Shown: positions 1 through 7,783, counted from the stretch's first letter. The stretch is 64,000 nucleotides of DNA from Bacteroidales bacterium (GCA_017395365.1 JAFPUN010000015.1:22074-86073), one strand, 5' to 3'. The notes: generated by a model from the sequence alone, not told the origin. A program made the numbers and translations.

Positions 1-1
1 T

Positions 2-634
2 AAAGGGCATAATCATATACGGGACAACGAATTGGCCTACTACATAAATCTTATACGCAATAGTGTAGGTGAAAACGGCATGGTTATAGTAACGCTTGAC
101 GCATGTCACAGCGATGATATGCATAAAGATGATGGAAACCCTAAAAGCATGGATTCTACCATTTATCGTGGAACATCAGATATTTTTGGCGATCCAAACA
201 GAATAACCGATTCTGTCATAAAAAAAAGGTATGCCAGGGACACTAGTATTATTGCTGTAAATAGTAATTCTGATGTATTTTATTTAAGCGCATGTCAGGC
301 ACATTCTCAAAACGCAGAAATAGTTTCGCCAAATGGTATCGGCTATGGCTCTCTATCTTATGCTATTGCCAAAACCATGAAAAACGGAGCGTTTAATAAC
401 ATTCCTGCTTTTCTTGACCAAGTTATCATTGAGATGGATTCATTGGTGCCATACCAAACACCTGGCATCCGCGCTTCGTTCAACTACACAATGCCCGTCA
501 TTCAAACGAAGAGTGTTATTGAAAAAACAACAGAAAAGGAGGGTGCCGAAAAGCCTCATTCAAATACGTTCCTTTACGTCATTGCTTCTATTGCATTACT
601 AACACTTATAATATGGAGAATAGCAAAGAAATGA
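2..634 (+). CDS. Caspase-like (C14 family) protease with C-terminal membrane anchor, 5' partial
   Basis: The frame is open to the left edge, so the N-terminus is missing; the TTG at 32 is probably internal. The visible part starts just at a GH pair that fits the catalytic His region of bacterial caspases. It then shows the hydrophobic strand VIVTLDACHSDD, where the Cys of DACHS is the expected nucleophile, followed by an RGTSDIFG segment and a second strand FYLSACQAHS, as in prokaryotic caspase-family proteins. After a Glu/Lys-rich linker, one transmembrane helix (TFLYVIASIALLTLIIW) lies close to the C-terminus, so the protease is probably tail-anchored facing the cytoplasm. The stop overlaps the start of the next membrane protein, and a CHAT protease follows, suggesting one operon. 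A role in regulated proteolysis or programmed death is inferred from the family. The substrate is unknown. Confidence 0.8.
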   Translation, partial: KGHNHIRDNELAYYINLIRNSVGENGMVIVTLDACHSDDMHKDDGNPKSMDSTIYRGTSDIFGDPNRITDSVIKKRYARDTSIIAVNSNSDVFYLSACQAHSQNAEIVSPNGIGYGSLSYAIAKTMKNGAFNNIPAFLDQVIIEMDSLVPYQTPGIRASFNYTMPVIQTKSVIEKTTEKEGAEKPHSNTFLYVIASIALLTLIIWRIAKK

Positions 635-1692
635 ATAATAACGACACATTTCAGGATGCAACAAAACCAAGCCTAACCTTTACAGTGTTTTTGGGCATTT
701 TCTTTTGTTATTTGTTTCGCATCACATTAGGTGCTATATCACAGTTCTCAAATTGGATTATTCCCGAAATACACCAATCAAACTCTGCTATTGTTTATTC
801 TATATACTACACAGTTTACTTTCTTTGGATTGTTTTTGGTTTTTGGTCAATCATCCTTGCGCTAAAAGGTGCCAAAAATGCAATTAGCTGTCTCAAACTA
901 TGCTTACCTTTCCACTTTGTTTCATTCTTATTTTCAAGCTTGCCTAAACTATCAGGTGTAAATATTATATCTTTAATAATTCTGCTATTCCCATTAGTTT
1001 TTTTCCTTTTTCTCTGTTTTTCAAAAGATATTAAAGAAAGGTATCCTAAAAACGAAAGGAAACTTGGCGCCCTTGGTTATATTGGTATCATATTGTATTT
1101 GATATTGGCCTTCCTCTTTGTTCGTAGGGTGGTTGCAGATGTTTCAAAAAGACATTATAGCAAAAAGGTTGACCCAGATAAAATAGAGCTATTTTCTGGA
1201 GAATTGACAGATGGTAGGGTTATATTCAAACCATTGCAGGAATGGTATCTGGATTCTAAATCAGAATTAAACACTGTTCAAGATGCATTTTATTTCCACG
1301 ACACAATAAGTCAGTCTTCAATAAGTGTTGTATGCGCCACAGAAGAGTATGAGCCTTTGCGATATAACTACATCTACTCAATTTCTGAGAATCAGCCCTT
1401 AGAAACACGTTATTTCATAGAAGAAGCTGGTTATAAAGAGATAGACACCGCTGACTATATAATATTTATTGACCAATATGTCTATCAAATAGATTCTTCT
1501 CTTTTTTATTGGACATACGCCTCGAAACTTTGGAAAGACGTTGAGAAAGGGATACGTTTATCTATTTTAGATAAAGATAGTTTAAAAACCTCAATAGATG
1601 AAGCTGTTGAGTTTCTTGAAAACACTTCAATTGACATAAAAGGAAGATCTATTCAAAGAAAAGCGAATAGACCAAAAACACAAGAGCGATAA
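613..1692 (+). CDS. Five-helix membrane protein of unknown function in caspase/CHAT operon
   Basis: No family was recognised. The N-terminal 190 residues carry about five hydrophobic helices, beginning at LTFTVFLGIFFCYLF and ending at GYIGIILYLILAFLFV. The C-terminal 170 residues are soluble and mixed in charge, with no catalytic motif I can name. Translation may start at 613, overlapping the caspase gene by 22 bases, or at the internal ATG at 631, which forms an ATGA overlap with the caspase stop; the second looks more like translational coupling. Tight coupling to a caspase-like protease and position before a CHAT protease suggest it is a sensor, scaffold or effector of the same membrane system, but that is inference only. 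Base composition is AT-rich, like its neighbours and unlike the core genes further right. Confidence 0.75.
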   Translation: MENSKEMNNNDTFQDATKPSLTFTVFLGIFFCYLFRITLGAISQFSNWIIPEIHQSNSAIVYSIYYTVYFLWIVFGFWSIILALKGAKNAISCLKLCLPFHFVSFLFSSLPKLSGVNIISLIILLFPLVFFLFLCFSKDIKERYPKNERKLGALGYIGIILYLILAFLFVRRVVADVSKRHYSKKVDPDKIELFSGELTDGRVIFKPLQEWYLDSKSELNTVQDAFYFHDTISQSSISVVCATEEYEPLRYNYIYSISENQPLETRYFIEEAGYKEIDTADYIIFIDQYVYQIDSSLFYWTYASKLWKDVEKGIRLSILDKDSLKTSIDEAVEFLENTSIDIKGRSIQRKANRPKTQER

Positions 1693-1873
1693 AGCCTATG
1701 AGACGAACAATCCATCCAAGCCCTCCTGGCAATAAAAAGAAAAAGAACCTTTCGGCTAAAGCCTCTTTGAGTTTTTTCTTCATGACCAAGCAATCATAAA
1801 GGACAAGAAAGATATAAACCGCAAGTAAAAGCAGTAAAATCTCCCTAATTATCGGCATCCAAGCATTTTTCAT
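1649..1873 (-). CDS. Possible small two-helix membrane protein
   Basis: This 74-codon minus-strand frame sits in the 200-base gap between two plus-strand genes. It encodes two strongly hydrophobic helices separated by a charged loop (VMKKKLKEALAERF) with a PGGLGW turn, an arrangement typical of small membrane proteins rather than random antisense. A TATTTTTG box lies just upstream on the minus strand. Against it, the 3' end overlaps the preceding gene by 44 bases, the gene would be divergent to and only 20 bases from the CHAT gene, and AT-rich DNA gives hydrophobic frames by chance. It is listed as possible only. Confidence 0.35.
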   Translation of the reverse strand: MKNAWMPIIREILLLLLAVYIFLVLYDCLVMKKKLKEALAERFFFFLLPGGLGWIVRLIGFIALVFLVYSLFFE

Positions 1874-1893
1874 AGCGCAAAAATATCAAAACT

Positions 1894-4482
1894 ATGGCAA
1901 GTAACAACAAAGAAAGCAAAAAAAAGAACCAACAAGTCAAAGAAGGTATTATAGGAACATTAGGGTGTTGCATAAAACTACTTCTGAGTTTAGTCTGCCT
2001 TGTTATCAGCATTTGCTTCCTTTTGTTTATTGCTAGATTACTTTTTCCAAAAAAAGTCAACCTATTCAATTATCATCTTTCAACTCGAACATTCGTTGAA
2101 TTGAAAGCAGCTCATAAGTATAAAGCAGCAGCCGATTTTTATGAACAAAAGAGAGAGATTTTCACGCAACAGGGTGATAAATATATCAACATGACAGAAG
2201 TGTTTGATTGCTACAAAAGAATAGGGGAGTACGAAAAAGCTGAAGCAATTCTAAGAGACATGGATAGCTTAAAATACTTATCAGACAAAGAATTAAAGAT
2301 GCTTGATAAAGAACCATGGTATTTAGGCTTCTTTCGATTCAATATAGCAAAAGAATACTTCAATCTATATGAAGAAATGGGCGATGTTGAAGGGCAAAAA
2401 CACTATTTTGAAATAATGAAAGAGTGTCTTTCGCCTGATATTAAAAAGAATATTACCGAAAAATTAGGAGAGAAAAGCGTTTGGGCAGTAGATAACACGT
2501 TACGTTTATGCGAACTTAAGATGTTGTATTTGTCTTCTCCCATGAAAGCAATTGTTGGAATGAATGACTATCTTGACGAAATAACAGATAGTGAGAATCA
2601 CGGGCCATCCTACATATTAAAATGCGCAAATCTTTTGAACAATTGGATAATTGAACAAAGGGGTTCTTTGCCTGCATACGAATCAATATGTATTGCAGTG
2701 GATTATGCGTTAAATACTGATGTATACAATGAAGATAAATCCGAATACGGAACATTGTCTGATATTTGCTATAAAGTTCACGATATCAAGAATAGCAAAT
2801 GGTTCTATTCAAAATACACCACATTTCTGGAGGAGAGCACTTCTAAAGACGACCCCTTATATATTGAAAACCAAATAAGAGGATTCCGATACTTGGAAGA
2901 TGAGCGAAACTGGGCCGAATTAGAGACACAAGTTATCGAATGTTGTACTGGTCTAAGGACTTTGTTGTCTAAAAACATATATACAATGAGCGAATCCCAA
3001 AGAGAGCATTTTGTCAATCTTCTTAATGGCCCATTCGATTACGCTGCTAATCTATTATATGACCATCCTTCAGAAAAATTGGCATCACTCTGCTTTAAGA
3101 ATTCCATTTTTATGAAAGGACTTCTTCTTAGATCAAGTCGTGAAATAGCTAACAAAATAAAGCATAGTGGTGACACCTCTTTGGTCTCAATGTATAACCA
3201 ATTGCAAGAATATCGTAAAGAGTTGTCTTATAGAGAAGGATTAGGAGAAATCGGAAATGCAATAAGAATCCATCAACTGCGCAAAGATATTGATGCTTTG
3301 GATAAACAACTTGCCGTTTCTTCCAAAGACTATCGTATTGACCAAGAAAACAATTCTGCTTCAATACGATCTATAAGCAAAAGCTTAACTTCAGTTGATG
3401 CCGTCATTGATTATCTTCAGACAGATTCCGGCAAACTCATCGCACTTATTCTTACTAATTCTGGAAAAGTTGTATCTGTGAATTTAGGTTCAGAAGAGAT
3501 GGTGCCGATCCATCCAAGCGCAAGGAAAACTTATTCCAACAAGGCCCTAACAGACTTTATATGGTCACCAATAGAGCCACACCTTAACGGTGTCAAGAAT
3601 ATATACTACTCGACTACTGGTCTCTTCAATAGTATTTCTTTCCAAGCTCTTGCATTAAGCACAGGCGAACATCTGATTGATAGGTACAATTTTCATCTTC
3701 TTTCAAGTATTTCGTGTCTTCTTTCATCGCAAAACGATATGTTGGCTCAAAACAGAACAAACATGGCCATTTGGGGTGATGTGGATTATGGAAACAAGGA
3801 AACAGCGGCACCAGAAGACACAATCAAAAGAGATGTTGAAAGAGGCTCGCACCTTAGGCACCTTGTTTATTCCAAAGATGAAATTGATTCAATACGGCAA
3901 ATTGTAAATGCTTGCAACGCTAACATCTCCTTTTTTGCTGGAACGGCTGCCACGGAACATTCTTTCCGTTTAAGGTCTGGTATGGGAGATAATATCCTTC
4001 ATATATCAACTCACGGTTTCTTCGATGAAGACGATGCACACAGAAAGGACTATAATCCTATGTACAATTCAGGCCTTTTCTTCGCAGGTGCTGATTCAAC
4101 ATGGAATAAAGTTGAAACAGTTTTTGTTTCTGAATCAATGGAAGATGATGGGATTTTGAGAGCTAATGAAATCCAATATTTGGATTTCTCAGATTGTTCT
4201 CTTGTTGTATTGTCTGCATGCAAAACCGGTCTCGGGAAAAACAAGTCTTCTGAAGGCGTATTTGGTTTACAGCGTGCATTTAAGCTTTCAGGTGTTGAAA
4301 AGGTATTGATGAGTCTTTGGAATGTTAATGACTATTGGACATCACGATTAATGCAAGAATTCTATCGACAATATTTTATAGAAGGCCTATCAGAAGAAGA
4401 AGCTCTTCATGCTGCCCAGGCCGCCCTCAGGCGAGAGCATCCTTCACCTGAGTATTGGGGTGCATTTGTGCTTCTTAACTAA
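1894..4482 (+). CDS. Membrane-anchored TPR-CHAT protease
   Basis: The 862-residue protein has a Lys-rich N-terminus, one transmembrane helix at about residues 25-50, a long helical TPR-like region (about 60-450, with repeated Tyr/Ala/Leu helix pairs) and a C-terminal CHAT domain (about 530-862). CHAT is a caspase-related clan CD peptidase fold. The predicted dyad is His707 in HISTHGFF and Cys776 in VLSACKTGLG, followed by the usual GLQRAF, MSLWNV and YWGAFVLL motifs, so the domain looks complete. It follows a caspase-like protease and a membrane protein on the same strand. CHAT proteins with TPRs act in bacterial death and antiviral modules, for example Craspase with its partner Csx30; the target here is unknown. 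It ends six bases from the convergent DuOB-like gene. Confidence 0.88.
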   Translation: MASNNKESKKKNQQVKEGIIGTLGCCIKLLLSLVCLVISICFLLFIARLLFPKKVNLFNYHLSTRTFVELKAAHKYKAAADFYEQKREIFTQQGDKYINMTEVFDCYKRIGEYEKAEAILRDMDSLKYLSDKELKMLDKEPWYLGFFRFNIAKEYFNLYEEMGDVEGQKHYFEIMKECLSPDIKKNITEKLGEKSVWAVDNTLRLCELKMLYLSSPMKAIVGMNDYLDEITDSENHGPSYILKCANLLNNWIIEQRGSLPAYESICIAVDYALNTDVYNEDKSEYGTLSDICYKVHDIKNSKWFYSKYTTFLEESTSKDDPLYIENQIRGFRYLEDERNWAELETQVIECCTGLRTLLSKNIYTMSESQREHFVNLLNGPFDYAANLLYDHPSEKLASLCFKNSIFMKGLLLRSSREIANKIKHSGDTSLVSMYNQLQEYRKELSYREGLGEIGNAIRIHQLRKDIDALDKQLAVSSKDYRIDQENNSASIRSISKSLTSVDAVIDYLQTDSGKLIALILTNSGKVVSVNLGSEEMVPIHPSARKTYSNKALTDFIWSPIEPHLNGVKNIYYSTTGLFNSISFQALALSTGEHLIDRYNFHLLSSISCLLSSQNDMLAQNRTNMAIWGDVDYGNKETAAPEDTIKRDVERGSHLRHLVYSKDEIDSIRQIVNACNANISFFAGTAATEHSFRLRSGMGDNILHISTHGFFDEDDAHRKDYNPMYNSGLFFAGADSTWNKVETVFVSESMEDDGILRANEIQYLDFSDCSLVVLSACKTGLGKNKSSEGVFGLQRAFKLSGVEKVLMSLWNVNDYWTSRLMQEFYRQYFIEGLSEEEALHAAQAALRREHPSPEYWGAFVLLN

Positions 4483-4487
4483 AAGCC

Positions 4488-5156
4488 TTAGTTCATCGGA
4501 ATCACATTAGCTACAAGTTTGGAGTGCCATCCTTGGTGTTCAACACCAAGTGATATGGTCATATAGTATGCATCGCTCCCATTAAGGCTTTCAACATCGT
4601 AATCTGCCTTCTCGGAAAAATCAGGATCCGTAACAGGCAGGTCGTATTCAACACCATTGTACATGAAGTTCACCCTCAAGCGCTTGTAATCGGTACCGTA
4701 ACGGTTTTCCATGAAAAAAATGACATCAGTCGCTTTAATAAGCATCAGCGAATATCCCATTGTCTTATAACTATCTGGATGCACGGCCTTTCCTCTATTA
4801 CCGAAAAGCAGATTATGGCGCGTATCACAGAGCATGTTAAGTGTTTTAATATTCGTATTTAGATGGCCAACCTTTTCTATACCTTCAAAATAATAATTCT
4901 CGCTTTGCGCACAATCAGGACATGCTTCCACACCTGTAAGTTTTACAATATCCATCACTTTACAAGTGCTTGAAAGATGCATCGGTATTTCACCATGCTC
5001 TGTTCCTCTTGTTACTGGGCGAACCCATTTCGGTGTTCCATTTTCCCTAACAATCATATAAAAACTTTCTTTTGGGTCGGTAGTGACTTCTACGCCACCT
5101 ATGCAACGTCCTCCGTACTTGTAGGAGACTGCCATGCAAACAAAGTATTTATCCAT
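4488..5156 (-). CDS. Dual-OB (DuOB)-like protein linked to DUF488 genes
   Basis: The N-terminal half resembles the dual OB-containing domain family: a short strand MDKYFVCMAVS, then GGRCIGGVEV (residues 15-24), a KWVRPVTR strand, a MDIVKLTG strand and an AQSENYYFEG motif. In family members I recall the same order CIAG, W(I/V)RPVS, LDIV and QSEN. The C-terminal half shows no known motif. OB folds usually bind nucleic acid, so nucleic-acid or nucleotide binding is inferred. Two DUF488 genes lie upstream on the same strand, separated by a membrane-protein gene and a perfect hairpin, so this gene probably has its own transcript. The family assignment is from memory of motifs and is moderately secure. 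Confidence 0.6.
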   Translation of the reverse strand: MDKYFVCMAVSYKYGGRCIGGVEVTTDPKESFYMIVRENGTPKWVRPVTRGTEHGEIPMHLSSTCKVMDIVKLTGVEACPDCAQSENYYFEGIEKVGHLNTNIKTLNMLCDTRHNLLFGNRGKAVHPDSYKTMGYSLMLIKATDVIFFMENRYGTDYKRLRVNFMYNGVEYDLPVTDPDFSEKADYDVESLNGSDAYYMTISLGVEHQGWHSKLVANVIPMN

Positions 5157-5272
5157 TTTTCATTACTTTTTTGTTCGACTTATTGGACGCTTCTTTTTTT
5201 TTGTCCTTCGTCTCTTTATGACAGTCAAAACAAAAAGGTAATCATTGGGATAATTTTTTTGGTATTAAAATA

Positions 5273-5306
5273 GTACAAGGGAGACACAAAAGAGTCTCCC
5301 TTGTAC
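5273..5306 (-). terminator. Perfect 13-bp hairpin between membrane-protein gene and DuOB-like gene
   Basis: Arms 5273-5285 and 5294-5306 (GTACAAGGGAGAC and its complement) flank an 8-base loop. On the minus strand the stem is followed by an AU-rich stretch. It lies 21 bases past the stop of the 122-residue membrane protein, so it most likely ends the DUF488 transcript. Confidence 0.65.
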
Positions 5307-5327
5307 ATTATGCCAACAAAAAGAATC

Positions 5328-5696
5328 TTATATTAAATTTGCTATGATTGCAAGTACAATGGCAAGGAAAAGCTTTGACCAAACGGAAAACCCCGTACCT
5401 CCAGAAACATAATTGTAATTTGCTTGAGTAATTGCCTCAAATAAAAGAGTGAAAAGGGAAAATAGAATGAAAAACGAAGGTATTGCAATCAAAATACACC
5501 AATACCAATCAAGGCAAAACAATGCAATGAAATCTGACGCAATAGTTCCAAATGAAAGAACCGTAAAAATAATCATCAACAATCTATTTCTCATATATTG
5601 AGGAATGTTGATTTCTGCATATAAACGAATCGAATTATGATGAGCATTCGCCCATAGGCAAACAATAATAGAAATAATGGCCAAAGCTACTTTCAT
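5328..5696 (-). CDS. Small four-helix membrane protein of unknown function
   Basis: This 122-residue protein is nearly all membrane: MKVALAIISIIVCLWANA at the N-terminus, two helices near residues 40-85 and a last helix LFLAIVLAIIANLI at the C-terminus, with short polar loops. No family was recognised. It starts 9 bases after the stop of the second DUF488 gene and is followed by a strong hairpin, so it is probably the last gene of a DUF488-DUF488-membrane protein transcript. By position it could anchor or transmit the output of the cassette, but nothing in its sequence proves this. Confidence 0.65.
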   Translation of the reverse strand: MKVALAIISIIVCLWANAHHNSIRLYAEINIPQYMRNRLLMIIFTVLSFGTIASDFIALFCLDWYWCILIAIPSFFILFSLFTLLFEAITQANYNYVSGGTGFSVWSKLFLAIVLAIIANLI

Positions 5697-5705
5697 AATG
5701 CTATG

Positions 5706-6164
5706 CTATTTAAGATGAATAATATTAATATTCTTTTCGGGATTTGATGATTTCAAATACTCTACAACCAATCTGCGGTGGCACATTTCTGGAGTATCTT
5801 CGGTGCAAAGAAAACAGCATTTGTCAAATTCCTCAATAGGAAATCTCTCTGCAATATGGCGCTGCTTTAGAAGGTTGTTAAACACAACAGTATAGCCATT
5901 CCAATCAATGACTTTGTCTTGATAATCTTTAAGCAATTCTTTGGTAGGTGCCAAATCTGTAATGTGAACATATTCTGCGTTACAAATCTCTTTCATGAAA
6001 AACTCTAAGTCAATGCCTTTTGCAAAGCCAGCAAGTTGACTTGAATTATTGATGCGAATATCTACAAGTTTCTTGACTCCAGCGTTCTTTAATAGTCCAA
6101 AGAATTTCCTTGCGTTCTTCTTTGTAAACCCTATAGTATAAAGTGTAATCATATCAAAATTCAT
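5706..6164 (-). CDS. DUF488 family protein (second copy)
   Basis: It carries the DUF488 features in order: TLYTIGFTKKNARKFFGLLK at the N-terminus, a VDIR strand, and the C-terminal CFLCTEDTPEMCHRRLVVEYL with the Cys-x-Glu...CHR signature thought to form the active or metal site. I chose the start at 6164 (MNFDMITLY), which overlaps the stop of the upstream DUF488 gene by 11 bases; an ATG at 6152 two bases past that stop is also possible. The longer frame from 6194 would lie deep in the upstream gene. The VDIR strand lacks the SxP that usually follows in this family, so this copy has diverged. Biochemical activity of DUF488 is unknown. The paired arrangement suggests two subunits of one complex. 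Confidence 0.85.
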   Translation of the reverse strand: MNFDMITLYTIGFTKKNARKFFGLLKNAGVKKLVDIRINNSSQLAGFAKGIDLEFFMKEICNAEYVHITDLAPTKELLKDYQDKVIDWNGYTVVFNNLLKQRHIAERFPIEEFDKCCFLCTEDTPEMCHRRLVVEYLKSSNPEKNINIIHLK

Positions 6165-6777
6165 TTTCGTTTTCTTCACCTGGTTTAAATCCAATAGCTT
6201 TGTTCTTCAATCGATAGGCGTCTCTGCGTTGGTCTTCAGCGGTATAGGTGCCAAACAAAGCATCCACTTCTGGAAGTTTGCTGTTGCGTTTGCGTAGCAT
6301 ACCTTCTATCATTTCATCCTCTAACTCTTTATGGGTTTTGATTTCCGAAGTATGCAATATATGAAACACATCATATCCGTTGTCATAAAAATAACGAGAT
6401 ACCATAGAAAAACGATGGCAAGCCAATGGATCTGCTTCTGAACACATCAAAGCAATATTGTGCCCTTGTTCTACACCGTTTTTTACTCGTTCTACTCCTT
6501 TAAGAAACGCCGGTGTCGTTACCGCCTTTTCAAAATTAACCTGGCCATCAATTATAGCATCGTATCTTCTGGCTCCAAATTCTTCTCCAAAATGCAAGTA
6601 ATAGATTCCTTTGCTTGACAGGTAGCGTTTCAAGTTATCTTTGTTGAATTGTGGCGTATATGCACTTGCAGGAACGCTGCGAACATCCACCACACAATCA
6701 ATCCTTGCTAATGTCAACAATGACAAAAGCTCTTCTGTAGTGCCATTTGAATGGCCAATTGTGTAAATCTTGTTCAT
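6154..6777 (-). CDS. DUF488 family protein (first copy)
   Basis: This is a canonical DUF488 member of 207 residues: KIYTIGHSNGTTEELLSLL at the N-terminus, VVDVRSVPASAYTPQFN, a YYLHFGEEFGARR segment, and ALMCSEADPLACHRFSMVSRYF carrying the Cys-x-Glu...CHR signature. The C-terminal tail (about residues 150-207) is charged and probably helical. It is first in a minus-strand set with a second, diverged DUF488 gene, a small membrane protein and a DuOB-like protein. DUF488 proteins often occur in accessory and defence-like loci. Their reaction is not established, so no function beyond the family is claimed. Confidence 0.88.
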   Translation of the reverse strand: MNKIYTIGHSNGTTEELLSLLTLARIDCVVDVRSVPASAYTPQFNKDNLKRYLSSKGIYYLHFGEEFGARRYDAIIDGQVNFEKAVTTPAFLKGVERVKNGVEQGHNIALMCSEADPLACHRFSMVSRYFYDNGYDVFHILHTSEIKTHKELEDEMIEGMLRKRNSKLPEVDALFGTYTAEDQRRDAYRLKNKAIGFKPGEENENEF

Positions 6778-6897
6778 TTTTCAAAATGCGTTTTCTACAG
6801 GTTTATGTCAACTTCAACTCAAAAGTAATCTTAAGTAATAGTTTTTTTGTATCCAATGTTCAAATTTCTCTCGATTATAATCGCCTACAAAAATACT

Positions 6898-6905
6898 ACT
6901 TTTCT
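6898..6905 (-). promoter_or_regulatory. -7 box TATTTTTG for the DUF488 operon
   Basis: TATTTTTG on the minus strand fits the Bacteroidetes TAnnTTTG box, about 120 bases upstream of the first DUF488 start. The 6778-7020 stretch shows no other feature. Confidence 0.4.
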
Positions 6906-7023
6906 CGGCTTAAAAGCCATACTTCAATTATCATCTTCTTTTTGGGAACGGCTGCTTTTACTTATTATCATGCTTCATCAAGCAAAAATCACCTCTTTGA
7001 AAATATGGCAAAGTCCCGATTGA

Positions 7024-7266
7024 GAGGTCCATTTCCTTGCGCACGGCAAGACGGCACATTATATCTATACCAAGCCCATACATGGCACACAAAAGGCCAA
7101 ATGGATAGACGACCACACCTTAGATGTTCGAATCAACGTCAAAATTAACACCGAACTGAAGCGCATCCTGCTTTCTTATGTCCCCTACATCACTATCCTT
7201 TCCCCGCAGTCGCTGGTCGATTCGCATAAGGAGAGTTTGCGGAAAGCTTTGGAGCAGTATAAATGA
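7024..7266 (+). pseudogene. 3' remnant of a WYL-domain transcriptional regulator
   Basis: From 7057 the frame reads the end of a WYL domain: PIHGTQKAKWIDD, then LDVRINVKINTELKRILLSY, then VPYITILSPQSLVDS and a final KALEQYK before the TGA at 7264. The order (HG-S/TQK, I-x-V-x-x-N-x-EL, I-LSPxxL) matches the C-terminus of WYL regulators of Bacteroidetes. A stop at 7021-7023 closes the frame upstream and no HTH or WYL core is present, so most of the gene has been lost. WYL proteins often regulate defence loci, and this remnant may mark what once controlled the neighbouring cassette. Confidence 0.6.
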
Positions 7267-7325
7267 ATGGACTTACAACAAGTATTCCCAAAGTATTCTT
7301 CCAAAAATATCAAGCAATTCCAATT

Positions 7326-7464
7326 GGTCAGCAGGTTGCTTGCTTTTTCCGTCAGCAAGTTGCTGACGAATTGCATCACCTAATCCGTCACCAACTTGGT
7401 GACGAATTTCGTCAACGACTCGTTGACGATTTGCTTTTGATAATTGGTCAACGGGTCGTTGGCC
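7326..7464. repeat. Ordered array of five co-varying 19-bp palindromes
   Basis: Palindromes of nine-base arms around one central base start at 7326, 7350, 7386, 7410 and 7446. The spacings are 24, 36, 24 and 36, so the array is a 60-bp unit holding two palindromes. The three central copies (7350-7368, 7386-7404, 7410-7428) are perfect: CGTCAGCAA/TTGCTGACG, CGTCACCAA/TTGGTGACG and CGTCAACGA/TCGTTGACG. Bases that differ between copies change in both arms. The outer copies keep pairing mainly through G-U pairs. All spacings are multiples of 12, and one frame reads through as alternating 8- and 12-residue repeats (RQQVADEL...RHQLGDEF...). Confidence 0.8.
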
Positions 7465-7530
7465 TATTATAATCCACTATAACCTCTATTTTCCCTTCCA
7501 AAAACCCACTCCACATCCACAAAAAACATG

Positions 7531-7538
7531 TATCTTTG
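7531..7538 (+). promoter_or_regulatory. -7 box TATCTTTG upstream of the 7784 gene
   Basis: A consensus TATCTTTG box lies 250 bases before the start of the 240-residue protein, upstream of the 11-bp repeat array, so the array would be in the transcribed leader if this promoter is used. Confidence 0.45.
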
Positions 7539-7594
7539 CCATCGGTTCGCCCCCTAGATAGCAGGGAGCAGCCTCCTATCAGGCAGGGAGCAAG

Positions 7595-7660
7595 TCCGAC
7601 ATTTCTTCGTTAGTTGTTCGATAGTTCTCCGATAGATGTTCGATATTTATTCGATAGAAA
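7595..7660 (+). repeat. Six tandem 11-bp repeats (TTCGATAGTTN)
   Basis: Units start at 7595, 7606, 7617, 7628, 7639 and 7650, each an 11-mer related to TTCGATAGTTC with no gaps. An inverted copy CTATCGAA lies at 7692-7699. Eleven bases is about one helical turn, so the same face would be presented six times. The 7473-7783 stretch otherwise shows a -7 box and a short direct repeat GCAGGGAGCA. Confidence 0.8.
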
Positions 7661-7783
7661 ATAGGACAAATAACAAGGATGTAGCGAAAGACTATCGAAG
7701 ATTTTCCGAACCTGCTACCTGCTTGGTACGAAGCAAATACGAGACAAAACAATAATAGCAAACACTTAAATGAGAATGAAACC

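Noticed and set aside
6778-7020. Further coding remnants upstream of the WYL fragment
   Set aside because: Frames here are short and AT-rich and I could match none to a WYL N-terminus or HTH.
7326-7464. CRISPR array
   Set aside because: Repeats are palindromic and not identical, spacers are 5-17 bases and no cas gene is nearby.
7263-7472. 69-codon gene running from the WYL stop through the palindromes
   Set aside because: The ATG overlaps the remnant's stop and the product is mostly the palindrome repeat translated; covarying arms point to structure, though a repeat peptide cannot be excluded.
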